Shown: positions 8,392-16,493 of the stretch, piece by piece
Layout: each line of letters begins with the position of its first letter
Position numbering within the stretch: the stretch's first letter is position 1
Assembly: GCF_007097485.1 (NCBI RefSeq)
Contig: NZ_VKDE01000020.1
Span: forward strand, 62,001-126,000
DNA from: Carboxylicivirga sp. M1479
GTDB lineage: Bacteria; Bacteroidota; Bacteroidia; Bacteroidales; Marinilabiliaceae
Length of the DNA stretch: 64,000 nucleotides
Direction: 5' to 3'
The notes under the pieces: generated by a model
The model's input: the letters and a program-made list of their open reading frames with translations, nothing else
What the model was told of the DNA's origin: nothing
Databases searched by the model: none
Program-made: the position numbers and the translations under genes

Positions 8392-9598
8392 AAATCATAT
8401 CAGCTATCCGTTGATCCAACTCGACTTGATCTTTTTCAAAGGCTTTTAAACCTGCAGCACTCAACAAGGCATCAATTCCAACAGTGTAATTCTCAATTCG
8501 GCTGTTCCAATAATCATGCTTAGGTATTTTACCATCACTCGCCAATAATTCATTTTCCTCATCGGTAAATTCGGGAAACAAATTATGACAACCTAAATCA
8601 TTAAGTAATTCCAATACCTGACTCTGATTATCTGGTAGCTTATTCGACATTTTGATGGCTGCATTTTTCTCCTGATCGCTAACTTGCCACAAATGCTTTA
8701 AGTTATATTTCACAATTAGCGCTTCGTCACAAGCAAATTCTTGCTCAGTAGTTGCTGTCATTAACTCATTTGATTGTGCTTCAGCAACCACTTTCCAGGG
8801 AATTGTTAGTACATCAGCTCCCATTAAAGAGTTTAACTGCTCTGCATTTCGGATACTTGCTACAATCAACTGACATGATGAATAGCCTTGCTCACTAACT
8901 TTTCTCATACAATGCAGAGTGGAGTCAACCACTTTTTTACCCACTCCATGAATATCGGCTAACTCAGGATGAGTAAAATAAGCATCAAGCCTACTCAAGA
9001 AAACATTTGAGTATGATGGTTTGGCCACCATCGAAGCTATTACATTTTGACGCGTACTAAACCCAAGCGTTAAATTAACAGGCACACCCTCATCGTGCAG
9101 TCGCTTTGCACTTATTAATCCCGATGCCGTTAAAGGCACTTTTATGATAAAATGATTTCCTCCAATCGTAAAAAGCCGTTTAGCTGTTTGAATCGTTCCC
9201 TCAATGTCATTCGCCAGTTGAGTATGAAGCTCAACACTAACCTTACAGTTAAACACTTTAGCCAAACACAATCCATGTATCGCATTAATACATAAGGATA
9301 TCTCTCTCACTTTCTCATCTATTGGCAAACTGGATAGCTGCTTCGATAGATCATTAATGACTTTATCATACTTTCCTTTCTGCACCTCAATATTAATCAA
9401 GGTATTATTGGTAGTTAATGCAGTAAACTCTTCTGTCCATAAGGTCTTTGCTTTTTCCAAATCCCCAGTATCCATCCACAAATGGCTTCCATGCAATAGA
9501 AAATTAGACCAAAAACTAGATTTGGAATAGTTTTGTGCTTTTAAATTGTATCCTTCTACAATGTTGTAGAGAACTGTATTAGATATTGGATATTTCAT
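8390..9598 (-). CDS. Transaldolase-family protein
   Basis: The C-terminal two thirds match the transaldolase/fructose-6-phosphate aldolase barrel: TTNNTLINIEV in place of the classic TTNPS loop, the Schiff-base lysine in FIIKVPLTASGL, NLTLGFSTRQ, and a YSNVFLSRLDAYF segment like the phosphate-binding SPFVGR-D region. At about 400 residues it is longer than FSA (220) or TalB (315), with extensions at both ends, so the substrate is uncertain. An in-frame ATG at 9619 would add seven residues (MKANYNN), but those codons belong to a repeat that also precedes two unrelated genes. I therefore prefer the ATG at 9598. The gene is monocistronic. Confidence 0.78.
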   Translation of the reverse strand: MKYPISNTVLYNIVEGYNLKAQNYSKSSFWSNFLLHGSHLWMDTGDLEKAKTLWTEEFTALTTNNTLINIEVQKGKYDKVINDLSKQLSSLPIDEKVREISLCINAIHGLCLAKVFNCKVSVELHTQLANDIEGTIQTAKRLFTIGGNHFIIKVPLTASGLISAKRLHDEGVPVNLTLGFSTRQNVIASMVAKPSYSNVFLSRLDAYFTHPELADIHGVGKKVVDSTLHCMRKVSEQGYSSCQLIVASIRNAEQLNSLMGADVLTIPWKVVAEAQSNELMTATTEQEFACDEALIVKYNLKHLWQVSDQEKNAAIKMSNKLPDNQSQVLELLNDLGCHNLFPEFTDEENELLASDGKIPKHDYWNSRIENYTVGIDALLSAAGLKAFEKDQVELDQRIADMI

Positions 9599-9703
9599 AT
9601 TATTATAGTTTGCTTTCATTTGTCAGATGAAACTCTCAAGTAAGTTTTATCATCCCCATGAAAGCCAATTTGGATAATGAAATTTACATACTTGTTTCAT
9701 AGA
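9594..9703 (-). repeat. Hairpin-leader repeat, copy A
   Basis: Imperfect 32-base inverted repeat (arms 9624-9655 and 9672-9703) around a 16-base loop. Towards the gene follows a tail that on the minus strand reads CAAATGAAAGCAAACTATAA and runs into the ATG at 9598. Homologous to copies at 20314-20420 and 47399-47506. Confidence 0.85.
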
Positions 9704-9843
9704 ACACTTGTTGAGTTGCTTCCTATAAATTTAAGGCATAGTTAAGTGCAATTCAAGCCTCCAATTATTATAAATTGATAAAAGTCACATTTATAATTAG
9801 TTTTTATCAAGTGCCTTACACGTTTTTGTATTGATAGCTTAAG

Positions 9844-9851
9844 TACCTTTG
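9844..9851 (+). promoter_or_regulatory. -7 promoter box TACCTTTG
   Basis: TAnnTTTG match 19 bases before the L-serine dehydratase ATG. Confidence 0.55.
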
Positions 9852-9870
9852 TCGGCAAATAGCAAGAACC

Positions 9871-11091
9871 ATGGAGTCAATCAAAGAAATATATAAAATG
9901 GGCAGTGGCCCCTCGAGTAGTCACACAATGGGACCAAAAAAAGCTGCTGAATCATTTATTAAGCGACAGCCTGATGCAGCAAGTTACAAGGTAACACTGT
10001 TTGGCAGTCTGGCAGCTACTGGCAAAGGTCACTTAACCGACTATGCCATAGAGCAAGTATTTAAGAAAAAAGGGCTGACTTTATCGGTTGAATGGAAACC
10101 TGAAGAATTTCTTCCACGTCATTCAAATGCATTAACATTTTATGCCTTGGATGCAGACCATAAAGAAATTGATCGTTGGACAGCCTATAGTGTTGGAGGC
10201 GGCACTGTGATTGATGATTTCACACAGGAAGAAACCTCTTCTATTTACGAATTAACCAAGTTAGATGATATCCTTAATTGGTGCGAAACTAACGGTAAAA
10301 CATTGTGGGAATATGTTGAAGAAGTGGAAGGTCCTGAAATTTGGGACTATTTAGCCAAGGTGTGGAAGACCATGAAAAATGCCATTAAAAAAGGACTTGA
10401 TGAAGAAGGAGTTCTACCAGGGGCATTAAAACTTCCACGCAAAGCTTCATCGTATTACACTAAGGCAAAAAACTTTAGTGGTCGCATGGAAAGGCGATCT
10501 ATGATTTATGCTTATGCTTTAGCTGTATCTGAACAAAATGCCGCAGGCGGAACCATTGTAACAGCACCCACATGTGGAGCTAGCGGGGTGCTACCTGCCG
10601 TTCTCAAGTTTATCGAAAGCTATTACGAAACCAGCGATAAGAAAATTTTAAGAGGCCTTGCAACGGCAGGATTAATCGGTAATCTGGTTAAGTACAACGC
10701 ATCCATATCTGGTGCTGAAGTTGGTTGTCAGGGTGAAGTTGGTACTGCTTGCGCCATGGCTTCTGCTGCTGCCACTCAATTGTTTGGCGGCACCATTTAT
10801 CAAATTGAATACTCTGCTGAAATGGGTATGGAACACCATCTTGGCTTAACATGCGATCCGATAGCTGGATTAGTTCAAATACCATGTATCGAGCGCAATG
10901 CTTTTGCCGCTGCACGTGCCTTAAACCACAATACTTATGTTTTGCTTTCAGATGGCAGACATCGCATAACTTTTGATGAAGTTGTAAAAGCGATGAAACA
11001 AACAGGCCATGACTTACCAAACATCTACAAAGAAACATCAACAGGTGGATTAGCGGTATTTCATCAAGCAAAAGGAATGATGAAAGACTAA
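9871..11091 (+). CDS. sdaA: L-serine ammonia-lyase (iron-sulfur L-serine dehydratase), single chain
   Basis: Converts L-serine to pyruvate and ammonia with an oxygen-sensitive 4Fe-4S cluster. The beta domain is at the N-terminus (MGSGPSSSHTMGP). The alpha domain follows with SGRMERRSMIYAYALAVSEQ and the cluster-ligand cysteines in TAPTCGASGVLPAVL, VGCQGEVGTACAMA and LTCDPIAGLVQIPCIERNAF. The 406-residue fused architecture is typical of Bacteroidota and somewhat shorter than the E. coli enzymes (about 455). It has its own promoter box and a downstream hairpin terminator, so it is likely monocistronic. Confidence 0.95.
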   Translation: MESIKEIYKMGSGPSSSHTMGPKKAAESFIKRQPDAASYKVTLFGSLAATGKGHLTDYAIEQVFKKKGLTLSVEWKPEEFLPRHSNALTFYALDADHKEIDRWTAYSVGGGTVIDDFTQEETSSIYELTKLDDILNWCETNGKTLWEYVEEVEGPEIWDYLAKVWKTMKNAIKKGLDEEGVLPGALKLPRKASSYYTKAKNFSGRMERRSMIYAYALAVSEQNAAGGTIVTAPTCGASGVLPAVLKFIESYYETSDKKILRGLATAGLIGNLVKYNASISGAEVGCQGEVGTACAMASAAATQLFGGTIYQIEYSAEMGMEHHLGLTCDPIAGLVQIPCIERNAFAAARALNHNTYVLLSDGRHRITFDEVVKAMKQTGHDLPNIYKETSTGGLAVFHQAKGMMKD

Positions 11092-11119
11092 TTACACCAG
11101 TATAAATATGAAAAAGAAG

Positions 11120-11145
11120 AGCCATGTTAATTGGCTTTTTTTTTC
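11120..11145 (+). terminator. Intrinsic terminator after sdaA
   Basis: Short stem (agcca/tggct, 11120-11124 and 11132-11136), extended by A/T pairing and followed by a run of T. Confidence 0.7.
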
Positions 11146-11221
11146 TTCAATTCCACAGCTAGACCTTGGTTGAAACATTATAATGCTTATATTTATGTTA
11201 TCAAACCAATAATTATAAGCT

Positions 11222-11668
11222 ATGGAAATTTTGTCAAATGTTGCAGTCATCTGGTTTCTTGCTGGAGCTGTATTATTACTGCTTGAGCTTCTAATACCAG
11301 GCGTATTTCTTTTATTCTTTGGTGTAGGGGCTTGGATTACTTCCCTAGCTGTTTACCTTTTCGAACCTTCGCTTGGTATTCAATTCATAATATTCAGTAT
11401 CACTTCGGTTATATCACTTCTATTCTTAAGAAATTATCTACTCAAAAGGTTATACAATATGCCCGATCCAGTGGATGACCCTGATGACGAGTTTGCCGGC
11501 TGTATTGGGGAATGCATATTGCCTATTAAGCCAGACGAAGATGGCAGAATAGAATTTAAAGGCACCACATGGAACGCTTCCTCAGAAACCGAAATAGAAG
11601 TCGGATCAAAGGTCAAAATTATTCGTAAACTAGGGCTTATCTTATTTGTTGAGCCTTTAAATAATTAA
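11222..11668 (+). CDS. NfeD-family membrane protein (short form)
   Basis: This 148-residue protein has hydrophobic helices over its first 75 residues (VIWFLAGAVLLLLELLIPGVF, then two more), a signature of the NfeD family. A soluble C-terminal OB-fold region follows (GCIGECILPIKPDEDGRIEF, GSKVKIIRKLGLILFVEPL). It is the short NfeD1b-like type with no N-terminal ClpP-like protease. The SPFH/stomatin gene begins 24 bases later. NfeD and SPFH proteins are a conserved gene pair that forms membrane microdomain complexes, so the two are likely to act together in membrane organisation or quality control. Confidence 0.9.
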   Translation: MEILSNVAVIWFLAGAVLLLLELLIPGVFLLFFGVGAWITSLAVYLFEPSLGIQFIIFSITSVISLLFLRNYLLKRLYNMPDPVDDPDDEFAGCIGECILPIKPDEDGRIEFKGTTWNASSETEIEVGSKVKIIRKLGLILFVEPLNN

Positions 11669-11692
11669 TCATAACCTAATAAAATATTACTT

Positions 11693-12613
11693 ATGGACGC
11701 ACAAAGCATTGTTTTTATCGTCATTGGCTTTATCGTATTTATCATTCTTGTTTCTTGTATTAAAATCGTACCTCAACGTTCAGCCTATATCATCGAACGA
11801 TTGGGAAAATTCAATGGCACACTTACGGCTGGATTTCACTTTTTAATGCCAATCGTTGATAAGGTTTCCTACAAGCATACCTTAAAGGAGTCTGCCATTG
11901 ATGTAGCTTCTCAGTCATGTATAACAAAAGATAACATTGCAGTTGAAGTAGACGGTGTTCTATACCTACAAGTCATCGATCCTAAAAAAGCCTCATATGG
12001 CATTGATAATTACGGATTTGCCGCCATACAGATAGCACAAACAACTATGCGTAGTGTTATTGGTCGCTTAGATTTGGATAAAACATTTGAAGAACGCGAA
12101 ACCATCAACACCAGCATTGTTGAAGCTGTAGATAAAGCCAGTGATCCTTGGGGAGTTAAAATTACCCGCTACGAGGTAAAAAACATCACTCCTCCACAGA
12201 GTATTAAAGATGCTATGGAGAAGCAAATGCGCGCTGAACGTGAAAAACGTGCTATGATTGCCGAATCAGAAGGTCAGAAACAAGCTAAAATAAATGTTGC
12301 TGAAGGCGAAAAGCAAGAGCTAATAGCACGTTCTGAAGGTGAAAAACAAAAACGCATAAATGAAGCTGAAGGTAAAGCTGCAGAGATTGAATCAATTGCA
12401 GGAGCAACTGCAAAAGGGATACGTGAAATTGCTTTATCAATTAATGAAAAAGGTGGTATTGATGCCGTAAACCTACGGGTTGCTGAGCAGTATCTGGGTG
12501 AATTTGGCAAGCTAGCGCAAACCAACAACACGATGATCATACCATCGAACATGTCGGATGTTTCGAGCATAATTGCAACAGCAACTTCGGTACTAGAGCA
12601 AGTAAAAAAATAG
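11693..12613 (+). CDS. SPFH/Band 7 protein (stomatin/paraslipin, QmcA-like)
   Basis: One N-terminal membrane helix (IVFIVIGFIVFIILVSCI) is followed by the Band 7 domain at about 23-180 (IVPQRSAYIIERLGKFNGTL, GVLYLQVIDPKKASYGIDNY, TMRSVIGRLDLDKTFEERE). A charged coiled coil follows at about 180-250, with the repeated AE-G-K/Q-K pattern of paraslipins. The C-terminus ends in a conserved region (IIPSNMSDVSSIIATA). At 306 residues it matches the family. It probably forms oligomeric cages in the inner membrane with the NfeD protein encoded just upstream. A strong terminator follows. Confidence 0.92.
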   Translation: MDAQSIVFIVIGFIVFIILVSCIKIVPQRSAYIIERLGKFNGTLTAGFHFLMPIVDKVSYKHTLKESAIDVASQSCITKDNIAVEVDGVLYLQVIDPKKASYGIDNYGFAAIQIAQTTMRSVIGRLDLDKTFEERETINTSIVEAVDKASDPWGVKITRYEVKNITPPQSIKDAMEKQMRAEREKRAMIAESEGQKQAKINVAEGEKQELIARSEGEKQKRINEAEGKAAEIESIAGATAKGIREIALSINEKGGIDAVNLRVAEQYLGEFGKLAQTNNTMIIPSNMSDVSSIIATATSVLEQVKK

Positions 12614-12633
12614 CATCTACTTAATCGATTTAT

Positions 12634-12660
12634 AAAGCGAGCCAATAGCTCGCTTTTTTT
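12634..12660 (+). terminator. Intrinsic terminator after nfeD/SPFH pair
   Basis: A 9-base stem (12634-12642 with 12648-12656) runs into seven T. Closes the two-gene operon. Confidence 0.85.
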
Positions 12661-12783
12661 GTTTCAAAAATTTATAAGAAAGGATTTGTAAGCTTAGGTC
12701 TTTAACATGAAACTACTTTTAACTACTTTTGAACGCTTACGAAAATAACTATGGGTAAAACATTAAATCGATAAATTGCATCC

Positions 12784-14064
12784 ATGATTAAAAGGCTTAC
12801 ACAATTAACGCTTTTACTCGGCAGCTGTATTTTAATCGCTTTCCTTTTTAAAACTGGTGATGCTTATACTTCAAGCAACGATTATTGCAATAGCTGCCAC
12901 GTGCATGACCATGCGCTTTACTCATGGCATCAATCGATCCATAGTAAGCCGAATAACAACAAACTAGTCACTTGTATAGAGTGCCATTTACCTCCCAAAG
13001 GACATGGCTTTTATCAAGCCAAAATAAAAGCTGGGTGGCGCGATTTATATGCCTACTATTTAAAAGACTCAAGTACTTATAACTGGCAACAAAAATCGCA
13101 AATTGAACATGCTAAAATCCATACTTTTAAGGCATCCTGCACAAATTGCCACACAAAACTTTTTCCCGACTCTTTATCATCCAATGGAGAATTAGCGCAT
13201 TGGCATTACGTGCGAAACAAAGATGAAATGCATTGCATTCAATGCCACTTAAACGTTGGCCATGGAAACTATTCAAAAACGACTCATAATCTCTCTATTT
13301 TAAACAAGAAAGCACCAAAGGATACCATTTATATAAAAGCAGCAAGCATACAATCTTTTGATAATTTCACTGAAACGATTCCTGAAAGTGATGTCTCGTT
13401 TAAAATGATAGCAGTCAAAAACGATAAGCTCCATAATAACAAGTCCTCACAAGCTTTTTTTATAGGTCAAATCGAAGTTAGTTGGGATGAGTATTTATTG
13501 TTTTTATCTGAAACAGAATCAGAAGGCAGAGGAGAGAACACTCAAGTCGATGGTATTTCAGGTGCTACACCTCCTTGGGGCAATCCTGATCAAGGTTGGG
13601 GCTTAGGCAAACGCCCCGCGATAACAATGACCCACCATGCAGCAACAACCTACTGTCAGTGGTTATCGAAAAAAACAGGCAAAAACTATCGCTTACCAAC
13701 TGCAGAAGAATGGGAGTTCGCAGCCAAGTTGGCCTATCCTAATAGTAAACTATCAGAAGAACAAATTAACACCAATAAAACACAAACACTCGAACCTGAC
13801 GACATAAAGCCTGATATCTTGGGAACTCTTCATTTATTTGGGAATGTTAACGAATTTTGTGCTGATGTGCTGGAAAATGGAGAATACATCATTAAAGGCG
13901 GATCTTTTCGTAACTTTAAGGAAGAATTATCGCCCCAATGGAAGGCAGTAACGCAAACTGAACAGTGGTTAAAGACTGACCCACAAATACCCAAAAGCAT
14001 TTGGTGGTATTCCGATTGCAACGAAGTGGGATTTAGAGTAGTTTTAAGTTTTCATGCAGAGTAA
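12784..14064 (+). CDS. Tetraheme NapC/NrfH-like cytochrome fused to a sulfatase-modifying-factor (FGE)-like domain
   Basis: An N-terminal membrane anchor (about 6-23) leads into four CxxCH heme sites at residues 35-39, 64-68, 119-123 and 151-155, the count and layout of NapC/NirT/NrfH quinol-oxidising cytochromes. From about residue 200 to the end lies a SUMF1/FGE fold: RPAITMTHHAATTYCQWLSK, YRLPTAEEWEFAA, LFGNVNEFC, IIKGGSF and VGFRVV. The active-site cysteines of true formylglycine-generating enzymes, which sit just after the GGS motif, are absent (GGSFRNFKEEL). Classical FGE activity is therefore unlikely. The Gfo/Idh/MocA gene follows after nine bases, indicating an operon. Electron partner and substrate are unknown. 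Confidence 0.87.
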   Translation: MIKRLTQLTLLLGSCILIAFLFKTGDAYTSSNDYCNSCHVHDHALYSWHQSIHSKPNNNKLVTCIECHLPPKGHGFYQAKIKAGWRDLYAYYLKDSSTYNWQQKSQIEHAKIHTFKASCTNCHTKLFPDSLSSNGELAHWHYVRNKDEMHCIQCHLNVGHGNYSKTTHNLSILNKKAPKDTIYIKAASIQSFDNFTETIPESDVSFKMIAVKNDKLHNNKSSQAFFIGQIEVSWDEYLLFLSETESEGRGENTQVDGISGATPPWGNPDQGWGLGKRPAITMTHHAATTYCQWLSKKTGKNYRLPTAEEWEFAAKLAYPNSKLSEEQINTNKTQTLEPDDIKPDILGTLHLFGNVNEFCADVLENGEYIIKGGSFRNFKEELSPQWKAVTQTEQWLKTDPQIPKSIWWYSDCNEVGFRVVLSFHAE

Positions 14065-14073
14065 GAAATTATT

Positions 14074-15375
14074 ATGAGCAAAGTAACTCGACGCGATTTT
14101 ATTGGAAAAAGCATTCGTGCCAGTAGCTTAACTTTAGCTGCAGGAGCATTCGCATGTCAACACTCAGAAAAATTTTTTACGCTACCCACCAGTGCGCCCG
14201 ATGGCCCTACCCTAAAAGCTGGACTTATTGGTTGTGGTTCACGCGGATCAGGAGCTGCCATTAATTTTCTAGAGGCGGGTCCATCCCTTGAAATAATTGC
14301 TTTGGGTGACATCTTTGAAGATAAACTCAATAAATGCCGATTGAACTTAAAAAATGAAAAAGGCATTGAGATAGATTCTGAAAAGTGCTTTGTTGGCATT
14401 GATGCTTTTGAAAAAGTAATTGACACAGGTGTTGATATCGTTCTTCTGGCCACTCCTCCCTATTTTAGGCCACAACATTTCGAAGCAGCCATTAAGGCAG
14501 GGAAGCATGTATTTATGGAAAAGCCAATTGCTGTAGATCCCGTTGGCGTTCGCTCAATAATGATTAATGGTTTAAGAGCGCAAGAAAAAGGGTTATCGGT
14601 TGTAACAGGTACCATCAAGCGGCATCAGGTTGATTATTTGGCCACCCATGAAAAAATTAAACAAGGTGCTATTGGTGAAATTACATCTGGTAATTGTTAC
14701 TATAACCAGGGCAAACTGTGGCATGTTAACCCGCAGTCGCAATGGAGCGAACTTGAAGCAATGATACGTAATTGGGTTAATTGGACATGGTTATCGGGAG
14801 ATCACATTGTTGAACAGCACATCCACAACCTCGACCTAATGAATTGGCACATCAACAGCCATCCCATTAAAGCTACAGGCTTTGGTAGCAGACAAAGACG
14901 AACAACAGGAGACCAGTATGACAACTTTAGTGTTGACTATGTGTACCCGAACCAAGTACATGTTCATAGCATGTGCCGTCAAATAAATGGATGCTCTACC
15001 AATGTAAGCGATCAATTAAGAGGTACGCATGGCTATACTAACTGCGAAAACACCATTTACAATCCACAAGGGCAGGTACGCTGGAAATACCCACTAAATG
15101 AAGAGCAAAAAAACGACCGTTGGCACTTTTTCTGGCGGGCTTTTATTCAGGAGCACGTCGATTTTGTAACAGCCATTCGCACTCAACAACACATTAACGA
15201 AACACAACACATTGCCGAATCAACCTTAACAGCCATCATGGGACGAATGTCGGCATACACAGGCAAAGAGGTTACTTGGGATGAAATGCTGAATAGTGAA
15301 TTAAAACTTGGCCCCAAACACTTTGTAATGGGTAATGTGAATATTGATAAATCAATTCCCAAACCAGGCATGTAA
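14074..15375 (+). CDS. Gfo/Idh/MocA-family oxidoreductase with twin-arginine signal
   Basis: A twin-arginine export signal (TRRDFIGKS, then a hydrophobic stretch ending AFACQ) implies folding with its cofactor in the cytosol and work in the periplasm; the Cys may be lipidated. The Rossmann motif AGLIGCGSRGSGAA, the catalytic-lysine motif HVFMEKPIAVDP and the C-terminal oxidoreductase domain (HIVEQHIHNLDLMNWHINSH) identify the family. Exported members in Bacteroidota are often linked to sugar or cyclitol breakdown. The gene is tightly linked to the cytochrome/FGE-like fusion upstream, which suggests a shared periplasmic redox pathway. The substrate cannot be read from the sequence. Confidence 0.93.
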   Translation: MSKVTRRDFIGKSIRASSLTLAAGAFACQHSEKFFTLPTSAPDGPTLKAGLIGCGSRGSGAAINFLEAGPSLEIIALGDIFEDKLNKCRLNLKNEKGIEIDSEKCFVGIDAFEKVIDTGVDIVLLATPPYFRPQHFEAAIKAGKHVFMEKPIAVDPVGVRSIMINGLRAQEKGLSVVTGTIKRHQVDYLATHEKIKQGAIGEITSGNCYYNQGKLWHVNPQSQWSELEAMIRNWVNWTWLSGDHIVEQHIHNLDLMNWHINSHPIKATGFGSRQRRTTGDQYDNFSVDYVYPNQVHVHSMCRQINGCSTNVSDQLRGTHGYTNCENTIYNPQGQVRWKYPLNEEQKNDRWHFFWRAFIQEHVDFVTAIRTQQHINETQHIAESTLTAIMGRMSAYTGKEVTWDEMLNSELKLGPKHFVMGNVNIDKSIPKPGM

Positions 15376-15377
15376 AA

Positions 15378-15572
15378 ATGAATCCATCTAATCACATCAA
15401 ATGCCCACATTGCTCTGGCTCTTTCAACAAAGACGAGTTAATTAAAAGCTGTTGTAATTGTTTTTGCTGCACAGGATGTGAGATTTATATTTGTGCCAAA
15501 TGCCAACAAGAAATCATCATTCAGCCAATTGGCAACCCACCTCAGTGTCAATACAATAAAATTATAAGGTAA
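15378..15572 (+). CDS. Small cysteine-rich (zinc-ribbon-like) protein
   Basis: Begins two bases after the oxidoreductase stop, so it is translationally coupled and likely real. The 64 residues contain 11 Cys: a CPHC knuckle at 9-12, a dense cluster at 25-34 (CCNCFCCTGC) and a CAKC knuckle at 39-42. This suggests binding of one or two Zn ions or an Fe-S cluster. There is no signal peptide. I do not recognise a characterised family. It could be a metallochaperone or assembly factor for its operon partners, but that is inference from context. Confidence 0.7.
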   Translation: MNPSNHIKCPHCSGSFNKDELIKSCCNCFCCTGCEIYICAKCQQEIIIQPIGNPPQCQYNKIIR

Positions 15573-15661
15573 CAGAACACCCAAATTATTTCATCTCTTT
15601 TGGTAGGGTAAAGAATAAGTCCTGCGGTATATGAGTAAGTGTTCAACTAAAACTCACTACC

Positions 15662-15931
15662 ATGATTAAAAGATCTTTATCAATAATCGCTTTCACTCTT
15701 ATTTGCTTAAGCTTAGCAGTGGCTCACAATCCCTCCAAACGATATCGACACATAACGAAAGTTCGTGTGGTTAAAAAGTGTAATCTAAACAAAGCGGTAC
15801 GTCTTAATGCTAGCGTCCAATACAAACAGCTGAAAAAAGCAAAGCAACTTGCATTGGCTGATGGCATAGTTACTCCTCAGGAAAGGCTATTGATAAATCG
15901 AAAACGACACATCACGAAAGCCTGTTTATAA
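15662..15931 (+). CDS. Small secreted basic protein
   Basis: This 89-residue protein has a clear signal peptide (SLSIIAFTLICLSLAVAHN) and a strongly basic mature part. The mature part contains two RH-IT-K motifs (YRHITKVRVV, KRHITKACL) and ALADGIVTPQERLLI, which recalls the A-DG-x-T-x-x-E pattern of TerB-like or EF-hand-like helices. Two Cys remain in the mature chain. No recognised family. A short ORF encoding a membrane peptide with a similar DGIV-x-x-E motif follows after 30 bases, which suggests a small two-gene unit. Confidence 0.6.
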   Translation: MIKRSLSIIAFTLICLSLAVAHNPSKRYRHITKVRVVKKCNLNKAVRLNASVQYKQLKKAKQLALADGIVTPQERLLINRKRHITKACL

Positions 15932-15961
15932 TCTGTCCAAGTACAATTAAAATTTACCTTT

Positions 15962-16123
15962 ATGTTACAATTAGCCATCTTATCAATTACCATCAGTGCG
16001 TTTATACTTATTCATATTTCAGGCTGGGGATATAAATCGAGTAGCAGAAAACACAAAAAACCATGCAAAACAGTATTTATTTATAAAGATGGCATAGTAA
16101 GCTGCGAAGAACGAGAATTATAG
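15962..16123 (+). CDS. Small single-pass membrane protein, 53 residues
   Basis: A short frame 30 bases downstream of the secreted basic protein. It encodes one hydrophobic helix (LAILSITISAFILIHI), then a basic segment with K/R/H-rich residues (SSSRKHKKPCK), and ends IYKDGIVSCEEREL. The DGIV-x-x-E tail echoes ADGIVTPQE in the upstream gene. It is closed by a strong terminator 33 bases later, which supports expression. Function unknown; reality of the gene is moderately supported. Confidence 0.5.
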   Translation: MLQLAILSITISAFILIHISGWGYKSSSRKHKKPCKTVFIYKDGIVSCEEREL

Positions 16124-16155
16124 TTTTTCATATACGTAGGATTAATAATTAAATG

Positions 16156-16196
16156 AAGGTAGTTCTGTACTAACGAGTATGGAACTACCTTTCTTT
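16156..16196 (+). terminator. Intrinsic terminator
   Basis: Ten-base perfect arms (16156-16165 and 16182-16191) with a 16-base loop and a T-rich tail. Ends the small-protein unit. Confidence 0.75.
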
Positions 16197-16429
16197 ATTG
16201 GCCCAACAGACTCCCTTTTATTACGCATTATACTCAGCTACCATCCGCTATAACATAGTTTTTTCACATTTGCATCCTATCGGTTTTTAAACCTAAGTAT
16301 TTATTACAGTTTTTTAACGTTTATAGCGATTCCAGCAATAAACTATCTTCCCCATTGCTTGTTTACTTTCAGATAGATAAACAATGCCAGGCGAATAAAC
16401 AGAACCTTTTATTTTCCTTTTAATTTGTC

Positions 16430-16437
16430 TATTTTTG
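16430..16437 (+). promoter_or_regulatory. -7 promoter box TATTTTTG for gpmI
   Basis: TAnnTTTG match. A transcript starting a few bases later would exclude the upstream in-frame ATG at 16425, which supports the gpmI start at 16494. Confidence 0.55.
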
Positions 16438-16493
16438 CGCCGCTTTATCGAATGATTGTAAAGAAAAACAGAAAAAGAATTAAATATTATCAC

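Larger units (their letters stand above)
16124..16493. other. Intergenic region upstream of gpmI
   Basis: Holds the terminator at 16156-16196 and the gpmI promoter box at 16430-16437. The stretch between them is AT-rich, and I see no further gene or RNA signature. Confidence 0.6.

Noticed and set aside
9599-9619. ATG at 9619 as the true start of the transaldolase-like gene
   Set aside because: The seven added codons lie in the repeated leader tail that also precedes two unrelated genes; the ATG at 9598 is preferred, though not proven.
12784-14064. True formylglycine-generating enzyme for sulfatase maturation
   Set aside because: The active-site Cys pair is absent and no sulfatase gene is in the window.
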